From: Nonomuraea candida
GTDB lineage: Bacteria; Actinomycetota; Actinomycetes; Streptosporangiales; Streptosporangiaceae
DNA: 64,000 bases
Assembly: GCF_000725485.1 (NCBI RefSeq)
Contig: NZ_JOAG01000011.1
Span: 124,001 to 188,000, forward strand
Direction: 5' to 3'
Shown here: positions 8,629-16,718 of the stretch, in pieces
How positions within the stretch are numbered: position 1 is the first letter of the stretch
How the letters are laid out: the number at the start of each line of letters is the position of its first letter
Made by a program: the position numbers and the translations under genes
The notes under the pieces: model-generated
Databases searched by the model: none
Told to the model about the DNA's origin: nothing
What the model saw: only the letters and a program-made list of their open reading frames with translations

Positions 8629-9486
8629 ATGAGCGACAACGAGCTGGGTGCCTTCCTGCGCGAGCGGCGTGAGGCGCTCAAGCCCGCCGACGTCGGCCTG
8701 CCCGGCGGCGGCCGGCGGCGCACGCCGGGGCTGCGCCGGTCGGAGCTGGCCACGGTGGCCGGGGTGAGCGTCGAATACCTGACCAGGCTGGAGCAGGGCC
8801 GCGACCGCAACCCGTCGGTGCAGGTGCTCGTGTCCCTCGCCGACGCGCTGCGCATGACCCCGGAAGAGCGCGTGCACCTGCGCTACCTGGCCAAGGTGAC
8901 CAGCGGCGGCATCGCGTTGTGCCCGGGGGCGGGGCACGTGCCCGCCCATACGGTACGGCCCGCCGTCCGCGCCGTGCTCGACCGGCTCGACCCCACGCCC
9001 GCCGTGCTGCTCAACCGGCTCGGCGAGGTGCTGGCCCACACCTCGGGCTTCGAGCGCGTCTTCGGCCCCCTCGGGCTGCTGGAGGACGACCGGCCCAACC
9101 TCAACCGCTACGTGTTCGCCGACGTGCGCGCCAGGATCGCCTTCCCCGACTGGGACAAGGTCGCCGACGAGCAGGCCGCCGCGCTGAGATACGAGGCCGG
9201 GCCCGACGACCCGTACGCCGCCGACCTGATCGACACGCTGGCCTTCGCGGCGGGCGAGGCGTTCACCGGGCGGATGTCGGGGCCGTCCGGGCCGCCGCGG
9301 CCGGCCCCCGTGCAGCGCCTGGCGCATCCGGAGGCGGGGGAGCTGCGGCTGGCCAGGGAGCCGCTCGACCTGGCGGGCGGCGAGGAGCGCATCCTCGTCT
9401 ACCTGCCCGCCGACGACGCCACCACGGCCGCCCTCGACCGCCTCACCGGCCGCCGCCCCGGCGCCCTGCGCGCCGTCACCGCCTGA
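8629..9486 (+). CDS. XRE-type regulator with MmyB-like ligand domain
   Basis: A 285-residue transcription factor. Residues 1-80 form an XRE helix-turn-helix (RRTPGLRRSELATVAGVS, then a second helix with LTRLEQGRD). Residues from about 105 match the MmyB-like ligand-binding domain (PAVLLNRLGEVLAHTSGFERVF). Members of this family often regulate a divergently transcribed NAD(P)-dependent oxidoreductase, which fits the neighbouring aldo/keto reductase. The start at ATG 8629 fits the family N-terminus; no strong RBS is visible, so the transcript may be short-leadered. Confidence 0.87.
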   Translation: MSDNELGAFLRERREALKPADVGLPGGGRRRTPGLRRSELATVAGVSVEYLTRLEQGRDRNPSVQVLVSLADALRMTPEERVHLRYLAKVTSGGIALCPGAGHVPAHTVRPAVRAVLDRLDPTPAVLLNRLGEVLAHTSGFERVFGPLGLLEDDRPNLNRYVFADVRARIAFPDWDKVADEQAAALRYEAGPDDPYAADLIDTLAFAAGEAFTGRMSGPSGPPRPAPVQRLAHPEAGELRLAREPLDLAGGEERILVYLPADDATTAALDRLTGRRPGALRAVTA

Positions 9487-9560
9487 GCCCCCGCCGCTCG
9501 GCGACCCCGGTCACGCGGCCCGGTCGCTGAGGGCCGGGGCGGCCAGGCCGGGGTCGCGGG

Positions 9561-9632
9561 GCGCGGCCTGAGGGAGCGGGTCAGGCGCGGCCCTGAGGGA
9601 GCGGGTCAGGCGCGGCGCAGGGAGCGGGTCAG
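9561..9632. repeat. Three tandem copies of a ~24-bp unit spanning a stop codon
   Basis: Units begin with gcgcgg at 9561, 9585 and 9610 and end with gagcgggtcag (24, 25 and 23 bp). Read on the minus strand, each unit is ctgacccgctccct followed by cagg-gccgcgc or its equivalent. The innermost copy encodes the last residues of the minus-strand gene (TRSLRRA), whose stop is at 9606-9608. The other two copies lie downstream of the stop. Confidence 0.93.
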
Positions 9633-11561
9633 GCCGGCGGCGATGGTCGTGGCCAGCACCCAGCCCGCCGCGATCAGCCCGTACGCCAGCCACTGCGTCC
9701 CCCCGCCCGGGTTGAACGCCTTCTCCTGGCCGAAGTCGATGATCGGCAGCAGCAGGTCCAGCGTGTAGACCGGCGCGTTGAACGCCGGCGACTCCCCGCG
9801 CTTCAGCGGCGGCGGCGGGACCAGCGAGAACACCACCGTCCCCGCCACCAGCAGCGCGGCCAGCCAGCCGGCGGCCCGCAGCGGGCGGAAGCCGTAACCC
9901 ACGGTGACGTCCTGGAGGTGGCCCCAGAACCTGGCGTACCAGGGGAGGGTGGCGCGGTGCTGCCGCTGGCCGGCCAGCAGGGTGTGGCGGGCGTCGGCGT
10001 CGCTGCCCAGCCGCCGGTACATGGCGGCGAGCTGCTCGTAGGCGTTCGGCAGGTAGCCGTCGGGGTCCCTGCGCAGCCAGCCGAGGCGCTCGGCGGCCGG
10101 CAGCATGGGCTCCAGCACCTCGTACGCCAGCCCGTCCATGCGCAGGTCGTCCGGCCACACGCGGGCGTCGTCCTGGAGCACCCCGATGCGCGCGTGCCGC
10201 AGATCGACCGTGCCCTCGACCGGCTCGGCGGTGCGCAGCGCCAGCTCGCGCGCCTCCAGCCGGCGGCAGTCGAGCGCCTCGGCGCCGGGCGCCGCCAGGG
10301 TGGCGCCGTAGAAGTTCAGGCGGCTGCCGATCCGCGCGTGCGGCAGGCGCACCCGGCCCCGGGCCGAGAAGCCGTCGCAGAGGCTGAGCACCTTGCCGAC
10401 CGTCAGCCCGTTGGCCGTCAGCGCCGCGCCGCCGGGGTTGACCAGCTCGGCGCCGTGGAAGTGGGCGGGACCGGTCACGGAGGCGTCGACCAGGTTGATC
10501 TCGCCCTCGGCCCGCAGCCCCCCGCGGGCCAGCAGCGCGCCGTCCACGGCGAGGCCCTCGCCCGCCAGCGCCACCCCGCCGGGGTTGCGCAGGCGCGCGC
10601 CGTCCAGGTTGAACGTGCGGCCGATGGCGGCCGCCTCCAGCCAGACGTAGCCCTCGGTCTCGATCAGCGACAGGAACAGCCCGCTCTCGGCGTTCAGCCC
10701 GCCGCCGTGCAGCGCCCGCCGGCCGGGGTGGCGCAGCCGCGAGGCGCGCAGCGTGAGCGGGCCGCTGACGCGGGCGAAGCGCAGGCTGAACTCGCCGTCC
10801 ACCTCCATCCGCCGGGCGAAGAGGCCGACCTGGACGACCATGTTCGACCCGTCGAACGCCGGCCGGCCGTCCGGCGCCCGCAGGCGGGCGTCGTCGAGGG
10901 TCACGGCCGCGCCGACCCTGGCCGCGGTGAGGTTGATCTCGCCGTCGCAGCGCAGCCCGTCTCTGGCCAGCAGGTTGCTGCCGACGTCGAGGTGCTCGGC
11001 GTTGACGGCGGTGCCGCCGGGGTTCTCCAGGCGCGCGCCGTTGAGCGAGAAGTCGCTGCTGATCCGGGCGCTGCGCAGGCGCACCTCGCCGGTGACGTGG
11101 CAGCCGGTGAGCCGCAGGTCGCCCTCGACCTGGAGGTTAGAGGCGACCAGGCCGGGCAGGACGGAGCCGGTGAAGCTGAGGAAGCGGGTGCGCGCCTGGT
11201 AGAGGTCGGGCGCCTCGTCGAAGACGCAGTCGCGGAACGTGGCCGGCAGGCCGATCTCGCCGAACGCCAGGTGTAGCCGGCCCGTGATCCGGGCGCCCGC
11301 CAGGCGCAGGGCCGGCTTGTCGGCCGGGTCGTCGTAGTCGCCGAGCAGCAGCCCCGCCAGCACCTCGGCCCGGACGGCGCGGCCGGGGCCCCAGGCGGCG
11401 GCGTTGGCGGGGGAGTCATGGCCGGGGTCTCCGGTGCGCAGGTCGACGTCATGGCCGCGGGCGACGGCGGCGGTGAGGGCCTGTTCGGCGGGGGTGAGTT
11501 CGGCGTTTCGCACACGGACATCCTGGGCGAACCTCGCCCGGAACGGGGCTCGTTCCCGCAT
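9606..11561 (-). CDS. Large repeat (beta-helix-like) protein with C-terminal membrane helices
   Basis: A 651-residue protein. From about residue 60 to 450 it is built of imperfect repeats of roughly 40 residues. Each contains an L-x-N/D-P-G-G element followed by L..G.....G.......A.ItG (ENPGGTAVNAEHLDVGSNLL, RNPGGVALAGEGLAVDGALL, VNPGGAALTANGLTVGKVLS). The spacing suggests a right-handed beta-helix related to pentapeptide-repeat folds. Two hydrophobic helices near the C-terminus (GWLAALLVAGTVVFSLV and WLAYGLIAAGWVLATTIAAGL) would anchor it in the membrane. Start ATG 11561 has a weak RBS, and a GTG about 45 bp downstream is possible. Similar proteins are annotated loosely as oxidoreductases, but I see no catalytic motif. 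Its neighbour is a true pentapeptide-repeat protein. Confidence 0.75.
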   Translation of the reverse strand: MRERAPFRARFAQDVRVRNAELTPAEQALTAAVARGHDVDLRTGDPGHDSPANAAAWGPGRAVRAEVLAGLLLGDYDDPADKPALRLAGARITGRLHLAFGEIGLPATFRDCVFDEAPDLYQARTRFLSFTGSVLPGLVASNLQVEGDLRLTGCHVTGEVRLRSARISSDFSLNGARLENPGGTAVNAEHLDVGSNLLARDGLRCDGEINLTAARVGAAVTLDDARLRAPDGRPAFDGSNMVVQVGLFARRMEVDGEFSLRFARVSGPLTLRASRLRHPGRRALHGGGLNAESGLFLSLIETEGYVWLEAAAIGRTFNLDGARLRNPGGVALAGEGLAVDGALLARGGLRAEGEINLVDASVTGPAHFHGAELVNPGGAALTANGLTVGKVLSLCDGFSARGRVRLPHARIGSRLNFYGATLAAPGAEALDCRRLEARELALRTAEPVEGTVDLRHARIGVLQDDARVWPDDLRMDGLAYEVLEPMLPAAERLGWLRRDPDGYLPNAYEQLAAMYRRLGSDADARHTLLAGQRQHRATLPWYARFWGHLQDVTVGYGFRPLRAAGWLAALLVAGTVVFSLVPPPPLKRGESPAFNAPVYTLDLLLPIIDFGQEKAFNPGGGTQWLAYGLIAAGWVLATTIAAGLTRSLRRA

Positions 11562-11632
11562 GCCGGACGCCCCAGGGGGGCCGGGCTTCGCGCGATCGCC
11601 GCCGCGAACCCGGGGATCAGCGGCGCCGGGGG

Positions 11633-12250
11633 CTACGCGCGCACGTCGAAGCCGAGGGCCCCGGCCACCACCGTCGCCTGGAAGGCGTCGATCAGCGCGC
11701 CCTTGAACGTCACGCCGGTCGGGTCGAACGTGCTCAGGTCGCTGCCCCGCAGGTCGCACTTCGTCAGGTCGGCCTCGCGCAGCCACGCCCCCGTCAGGTC
11801 GGCCCGCAGCACCTCGGCGCCCTCCAGCCGGGCCCCGGTCAGGTCGGCCTCGCGCAGCCGGGTGCCGTGGAAGGCGCTGCCGCGCAGGTCGGCGCCGGGC
11901 AGGCCGACGTAGGACCAGTCGCCGCCCTCCACCTTCAGCAGCCCGAACGTGCAGCCGTCGAACATGCTGCCCGTCAGCTTGCACCCTCTGAACGTGGCGT
12001 CGAAGAACGAGCAGCGCGAGAACGTGCAGGTGAGGAAGCGCGCGTCCTCGTGCACCGACACGTTGAACCGCACGTTGCGGAACGCGCACTCCTCGAACGT
12101 CGAGCCGTGGTCGATCGCCTCGGTCATGTCCACGTCCTGGAACAGCACCCGGTGATGGGTCTCACCGGAGAACTCGCGCCCGTCCCAGTTCGCGGACCTG
12201 ACCGTCGTCTCCGTCGGAGGCGCCGGCACTCCGTGTTTGCGTTCCGCCAT
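11633..12250 (-). CDS. Pentapeptide-repeat protein
   Basis: A 205-residue soluble protein. Residues about 125-185 carry consecutive A(D/N)LxX pentapeptides (GADLRGSAF, READLTGARLEGAEVLRADL, READLTKCDLRGSDL), and the first half has looser repeats with aromatic centres (FEECAFRNVRF, FLTCTFSRCSF). Such proteins fold as a square right-handed beta-helix. Some (Qnr, McbG, MfpA) mimic DNA and protect gyrase, but most have no known role, and nothing here proves a gyrase function. It is transcribed in the same direction as, and 71 bp upstream of, the larger repeat protein. Confidence 0.85.
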   Translation of the reverse strand: MAERKHGVPAPPTETTVRSANWDGREFSGETHHRVLFQDVDMTEAIDHGSTFEECAFRNVRFNVSVHEDARFLTCTFSRCSFFDATFRGCKLTGSMFDGCTFGLLKVEGGDWSYVGLPGADLRGSAFHGTRLREADLTGARLEGAEVLRADLTGAWLREADLTKCDLRGSDLSTFDPTGVTFKGALIDAFQATVVAGALGFDVRA

Positions 12251-12283
12251 GCGAGCACGCTAGCGGAGGCGACCGACACTTCC

Positions 12284-13447
12284 TCAGGCCGCCCGTTTGG
12301 CGATCGCGGTGATGAACGGCTGCACCAGCTTGGCCGCCAGGGGGCCGAACGCCGCCAGGATGAGCACGTACGCCGCCGCCAGCGCCCCCAGGTCGGGGTG
12401 CACGCCCGCGCCGACCGCCAGGCCGGCGATGACGATGTTGAACTCACCGCGCGGGATGAGCGCGATGCCCGCCCGGGCCTGGCCGGCCTTGGCGATGCCC
12501 GCCCGCCTGGCCGCGTACATGCCGGTCAGCAGCTTGGTGATCATGCTGACCACGGCCAGCAGCGCCGCCAGGCCCGCCACCGGCAGGATCTTCGCCGGAT
12601 CGGTCTGGAGACCGAAGAAGACGAAGAACACCGCCGCGAACAGGTCGCGCAGCGGCGCGAGCAGCGCCTGCGCGTCCTCGGCCAGCTCGCCGGAGAGCGC
12701 GATGCCCACCAGGAACGCGCCGACCGCCGCCGAGACCTGCAGCTGCTGGGCCAGGCCGGCCACCAGCAGGGCCAGGCCGACGACCTTGAGCAGCAGCACC
12801 TCGGAGTTCGGGCTGGTCACGAACGCCTCGATCCAGCGTCCGAAGCGCAGCGCGACGACCAGGACGACGCTCACCGTGAGCAGCGCGATGCCCACCGAGA
12901 CGGCCCCGCTCACCAGGCTCAGCCCGGCCAGCATGGTCGTCAGGACCGGCAGGTAGATCGCCATCGTGAGGTCTTCGAAGACCAGCAGCGACAGCACGGT
13001 CGGCGTCTCCCGGTTACCGATCCACCCCAGGTCCGACAGCACCTTGGCGGTGATGCCGGAGGAGGTGGCGTAGGTGACGCCCGCCATGGCCACGGCCGCG
13101 ACGGGCCCCCAGCCCAGCAGTAACGCGATGATGGCGCCGGGAGCGGCGTTGAGGACCAGGTCCACGATGCCCGCGCGCGCGTTGCTCGTCAGGCTCGTGA
13201 CCAGTTCGTCGGCGTTGTACTCCAGGCCCAGCGTGAGCAGCAGCAGGACGACGCCCAGCTCGGAGCCGATCGAGAGGAACTCCTCGCTCGTGGCCAGCGG
13301 CAGCACGCCACCGGTCCCGAACGCCAGGCCGGCGATCAGGTAGAGCGGGATGGGGGAGATCCCGACCCGCAACGCCAGCGCGCCCAGAACTCCCAGGCCG
13401 AGGAGGACAGCACCGAACTCGAGAAAGATCACCGCGGTGTGGTGCAC
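12284..13447 (-). CDS. Cation:proton antiporter, membrane subunit (CPA2/KhtU-like)
   Basis: A 387-residue CPA2-family antiporter with about 12 helices. Conserved elements include LGLEYNADEL, the substrate region ATSSGITAKVLSDLG, FEDLTMAIYLPVL and the late motif IPRGEFNIVIAG. It would exchange K+ or Na+ for H+ across the membrane. GTG 13447 gives the N-terminus VHHTAVIFLEFGAVLLGLG, close to homologues that begin MHHT; GGAAGGG lies upstream, inside the end of the preceding gene. It follows the regulatory subunit with an 8-bp gap on the same strand, matching the KhtT-KhtU pair of Bacillus. Confidence 0.88.
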   Translation of the reverse strand: MHHTAVIFLEFGAVLLGLGVLGALALRVGISPIPLYLIAGLAFGTGGVLPLATSEEFLSIGSELGVVLLLLTLGLEYNADELVTSLTSNARAGIVDLVLNAAPGAIIALLLGWGPVAAVAMAGVTYATSSGITAKVLSDLGWIGNRETPTVLSLLVFEDLTMAIYLPVLTTMLAGLSLVSGAVSVGIALLTVSVVLVVALRFGRWIEAFVTSPNSEVLLLKVVGLALLVAGLAQQLQVSAAVGAFLVGIALSGELAEDAQALLAPLRDLFAAVFFVFFGLQTDPAKILPVAGLAALLAVVSMITKLLTGMYAARRAGIAKAGQARAGIALIPRGEFNIVIAGLAVGAGVHPDLGALAAAYVLILAAFGPLAAKLVQPFITAIAKRAA

Positions 13448-13455
13448 CCGCGGCC

Positions 13456-13938
13456 CTACCCTTCCGCCAGGATGCCGGCGACCTCGCCGGTGCTTTCCTC
13501 GCTGCCCACGACGACCACGACGTCTCCCGCCTGGAAGACGAAGTCGGGGCCGGGGCTGGTGAAGACCCGCCCGCCCCGCGCCACGGCGACGATGGAGGCG
13601 CTCGTACGGGTGCGCACGCGGGCGTCGCCCATGGGCCGTCCCGCGTAGGGGGAGCCCGCCGGGATGGGCAGCTGCACGCTGACCAGGCCCTCGACCTGCT
13701 GGTGCAGCTGGTTGAGCCGCGCCACGATCCGCGGGGCGCCGAGGAGCTCGGCCAGGGCGTCGGCTTCCTCGTCGTTGAGCTTGACCGTCTGGCAGACGGC
13801 GTCCGGGTCTTCCTTGTCGTAGATGACCAGGTCCCGGCGGCCGGTGCGATGGGATACGACGCCTACCCGCTGTCCTTTGCGGGTGGTGAAATCGTGTCGA
13901 AGTCCGATCCCCGGCAGTGCTGTTTGTTCGACCTCCAC
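13456..13938 (-). CDS. Antiporter regulatory subunit with TrkA-C/RCK_C domain (KhtT-like)
   Basis: A 160-residue cytosolic protein. The N-terminal half (VEVEQTALPGIGLRHDF, then GQRVGVVSHRTGRRDLVIYD) is a KhtT-type domain. The C-terminal half (about 80-155) is a TrkA-C domain with AGRPMGDARVRTRTSASIVAV and the FQAGDVVVVVGS turn, which binds a small ligand, often a nucleotide. In Bacillus, KhtT gates the KhtU antiporter, and the same pairing is likely here. The start is GTG 13938 with GGGTGGGA upstream. Confidence 0.86.
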   Translation of the reverse strand: MEVEQTALPGIGLRHDFTTRKGQRVGVVSHRTGRRDLVIYDKEDPDAVCQTVKLNDEEADALAELLGAPRIVARLNQLHQQVEGLVSVQLPIPAGSPYAGRPMGDARVRTRTSASIVAVARGGRVFTSPGPDFVFQAGDVVVVVGSEESTGEVAGILAEG

Positions 13939-14364
13939 CTATCCCACCCGTCCAGATCCAAACATTTCCGGACAACCCTACCAATGGCATACCCCGCCAT
14001 TGTCTTTACCAATAGCGCGAGATCTCAGGCTCGCGGATCACGTCCCCGCCGGGACGCAAGGGCAGGTGAAGGGGCAGGTGGCGGGGGGCGTCGCCCGAGC
14101 CCGCGGCGCGGGCTCGGGCGGCGCGTGCGACGCTCCGGCGGGCCGCCGCCGGGGCGGCCCCCCTGCGCGCCGCACGCCGGGCGTGCGAGACTGCTGTCGA
14201 ACGCACGGACCGGCCTGGAGCCGACACCGGCCCGGCCCGCCACCGCGCACCCGCCGGCGACGCCGGGTGCCGCGCCTTGTCCGCCGGCGGTCACGTCCGA
14301 CGGCAGCCCGGTCCGGACGGCAGCGACACCACTACGGCAGCGACATCAAAGGGACAACGCCACC
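13939..14364. other. 426-bp divergent intergenic region with a perfect hairpin
   Basis: No gene is supported here on either strand. The left third is less GC-rich (ccattgtctttaccaatag) and probably holds the promoter of the minus-strand antiporter operon. At 14092-14120 there is a perfect 13-bp inverted repeat, cgcccgagcccgc / gcgggctcgggcg, with a 3-nt loop. Direct repeats of gggcaggtg occur just before it. A GGGA 10 nt before ATG 14365 serves the response regulator. Confidence 0.7.
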
Positions 14365-15009
14365 ATGCCGACCGCCCCTCCGATCCGGCTGGTCCTCGTG
14401 GAAGATCACGCGATGGTCGCGGAGGCCATCGGCCTGGCGCTCGGCCGTGCCCCCGACCTTGAGGTGGTGGCCCAGGCGGGCACCATCGCCGCCGCGCTGG
14501 CCGACGTCGGCCGCTGCCAGCCCGACGTCGTCGTGCTCGACCGCAGGCTCCCCGACGGCGACGGCATCGCGGCCATCGACCGGCTGGCCGCCGTCGCGCC
14601 CAGGGCCAGGGTGCTGGTGCTGACCGGGGAGGCGACCGCGTCCGTGGCGGCCAGGGTCGTGGCGGCCGGAGGGGCGGGGCTGCTGGTGAAGTCCTCGCGG
14701 CTGGGCGAGCTGGAGTCGGCGGTGCGGGAGGTGGCGGCCGGCGGGGTGGTGTTCGCGCCGGGGCTGCTGCCCGGCGTGCTCGACCGGCTGACCGGCCGCG
14801 CCGGGCACGTGGGCTCGGCGCTGACCGCGCGCGAGCGGGAGACGCTGATGCTCCTGGCCGAGGGCGCCAGCACGTACGAGATCAGCGACCGGCTCGGCGT
14901 GACCCGCAACACGGCGCGCAACCACGTCCAGCACGTGCTGGAGAAGCTGGGCGCCCGCTCCAAGCTGGAGGCGGTGGCCTTCGCCCGCAGGGACGGGCTG
15001 CTGGACTGA
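14365..15009 (+). CDS. NarL/LuxR-family response regulator
   Basis: A 214-residue DNA-binding regulator. The receiver domain (about 7-120) has the acidic pair in VEDHAMV, the phospho-acceptor aspartate in DVVVLDRRLPDGDG and the conserved Lys in LLVKSS. The C-terminal LuxR helix-turn-helix (about 145-205) reads LTARERETLMLLAEG ... TRNTARNHVQHVLEKLGARSK. Two ATPase-domain signalling genes follow on the same strand; the PAS histidine kinase at 15640 carries a HisKA_3-type core that normally pairs with this regulator class. Confidence 0.93.
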   Translation: MPTAPPIRLVLVEDHAMVAEAIGLALGRAPDLEVVAQAGTIAAALADVGRCQPDVVVLDRRLPDGDGIAAIDRLAAVAPRARVLVLTGEATASVAARVVAAGGAGLLVKSSRLGELESAVREVAAGGVVFAPGLLPGVLDRLTGRAGHVGSALTARERETLMLLAEGASTYEISDRLGVTRNTARNHVQHVLEKLGARSKLEAVAFARRDGLLD

Positions 15010-15179
15010 CCCCCCAGGCGGCCGGAGGACGGGCGACGACGGCCGGACGGAAAGCGCGCGGAGGGCGGAAAGCCGGTTGGAGTGACGCAAACGCACCAGA
15101 CAGCTTCCCACAGCTGTATCAGGCGGCCTGGAGCGCTTGCGTCTCGTGACGGGCCGCCGCACTCCTCGAAAGTAGAGGC

Positions 15180-15599
15180 GTGGAAAGTGAGGAGGCCGCG
15201 ACGTACCAGGTGGACACACTTCTGCCCCAGGAGATGAACAGCATCACAATGGCCCGCCACCTGGCGGGAGAGGCCCTGCGGGAGCACGGCTACCGGGGGC
15301 GTCACGAGGACGTTCTGCTGGTGGTCTCGGAGCTGGTGACCAACGCCCTCGTGCACGGTGACGGCCCGCCGGAGCTGCGGATCGGGGTGCGCGCCGGGCG
15401 CGTGCGCGTCGAGGTCGGCGACACGGGCGCGAAGCTGCCGGAGACCCGTGACCCGGGCCCGTCGAGCGGCTGGGGGCTGCACGTCGTGCGGCTGCTGTGC
15501 ACCGGCTGGGGCGTCTCGCCCGGCGAGGGCGGCAAGGTGGTGTGGTGCGAGCTGGCGGTCACGTTCGCCCCGGTGCAGACGGGCGGCGCGGAGGTGTGA
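15180..15599 (+). CDS. Anti-sigma-type ATP-binding protein (HATPase_c_2, RsbW/SpoIIAB-like)
   Basis: A 139-residue protein consisting of a single GHKL ATPase domain. The N box is SELVTNALVHG and the G1/G2 loops read VEVGDTGAKLP and SSGWGLHVVRLL. Such stand-alone domains act as anti-sigma factors or serine kinases that phosphorylate STAS antagonists, and actinomycetes have dozens of them. The frame opens at GTG 15180; GAGG is only 1 nt upstream, so translation from a leaderless transcript or from the internal ATG 15234 is possible. No STAS or sigma gene is adjacent. Confidence 0.82.
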   Translation: MESEEAATYQVDTLLPQEMNSITMARHLAGEALREHGYRGRHEDVLLVVSELVTNALVHGDGPPELRIGVRAGRVRVEVGDTGAKLPETRDPGPSSGWGLHVVRLLCTGWGVSPGEGGKVVWCELAVTFAPVQTGGAEV

Positions 15600-15639
15600 T
15601 CGAGTTTGGCTCTTGAGCCGGCTCGTGCAAGGCTGCGGT

Positions 15640-16689
15640 ATGCCCGAGGATGACCAATCGCAGGAGGATATGAGGCTCCTCGTCCAGAGCATCCGTGATT
15701 ACGCCATCTTCATGCTCGACCCGCAGGGCGTGATCGCGAGCTGGAACGTCGGCGCGGAGCGCATCAAGGGATACACCGCCGGTGAGATCATCGGCACCCA
15801 CTTCTCCGTCTTCTACCCGCCCGAGGACATCGCGGCGGGCAAACCCGCCGCCGGGCTCCGGGTGGCCGCCGCCGAAGGGCGGTGGGAGGAGGAGGGCTGG
15901 CGGGTCCGCAAGGACGGCACCAGGTTCTGGGCCAGCGTGGTCATCACCGCCCTGTACGACGACGCCGGCGCCCTGCGCGGATTCGGCAAGGTGACGCGCG
16001 ACCTGACCGAGCGGCGCACCCTGGCCAGGGCGCTGGACGAACGCGGCATGCTGCTCGCCCGCCTGGTCAAGGCGCAGGAGCGGGAGCGCCGCCGCATCGC
16101 CTCCGGCGTGCACGACGACAGCATCCAGTCGATGGTCGAGGTGGGCATGCGGCTGCGGTTGTGGGGCGAGGGCCTGCCGGAGGAGTACGCCGCCACCCTG
16201 GGGGCGCTCGACGCCGCCGTGGACACCGCCGTGCACCGCCTGCGTGACCTCGCCTTCGACCTGCGCCCGCCGGCCGACGGCCTGGTGGAGAGCGTGGACG
16301 GCTACCTGAAGCAGACGATGCCGGGCGCGGGCGTGGCGTACGAGCTGCGCGACCGGCTGGACGGCGAGCCGCCCGCCGAGACCGTTGTCACCGTCTACCG
16401 CATCTGCCAGGAGGCTCTGACGAACGTGCGCAAGCACGCGGGGGCGCGACGGGTCACCGTGGAGCTGACCTCGCTCGACCTGGGCGTGCACGTCCGGGTC
16501 CGCGACGACGGCGCCGGCCTCACGTCCGCCGGCGGCGGGGCGGGGCACTTCGGGCTGATGGAGATGCGCGAGCGCGCGGAGGCGGCGGGCGGTTGGTGGC
16601 AGATCGCCGGCGCGCCGGGCGCGGGCACCACGGTGGAGTTCTGGGTGCCCGCCGTCTCCCACGCCTCCCCGGACCCGGACCGGCTCTGA
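15640..16689 (+). CDS. Cytosolic PAS-domain sensor histidine kinase
   Basis: A 349-residue kinase without membrane helices. A PAS domain covers about 12-125 (SIRDYAIFMLDPQGVIASWN, the KDGTRFWASV element and a PAC tail). It is followed by a HisKA_3-like dimerisation helix with the likely phospho-acceptor His158 in ASGVHDDSIQ. The HATPase domain has NVRKHAGARRVTVEL and the G boxes DDGAGL and GHFGLMEMRERAE. The single PAS suggests an intracellular cofactor or redox signal. AAGG lies 7 nt before ATG 15640. Its probable partner is the LuxR-type regulator at 14365. Confidence 0.9.
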   Translation: MPEDDQSQEDMRLLVQSIRDYAIFMLDPQGVIASWNVGAERIKGYTAGEIIGTHFSVFYPPEDIAAGKPAAGLRVAAAEGRWEEEGWRVRKDGTRFWASVVITALYDDAGALRGFGKVTRDLTERRTLARALDERGMLLARLVKAQERERRRIASGVHDDSIQSMVEVGMRLRLWGEGLPEEYAATLGALDAAVDTAVHRLRDLAFDLRPPADGLVESVDGYLKQTMPGAGVAYELRDRLDGEPPAETVVTVYRICQEALTNVRKHAGARRVTVELTSLDLGVHVRVRDDGAGLTSAGGGAGHFGLMEMRERAEAAGGWWQIAGAPGAGTTVEFWVPAVSHASPDPDRL

Positions 16690-16718
16690 CCGGCCGGGAC
16701 CGGCGCGGAACGAGGGAG

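Noticed and set aside
13939..14364. Small proteins encoded in the divergent gap
   Set aside because: All frames are Arg/Pro/Ala-rich low-complexity sequences without start signals.
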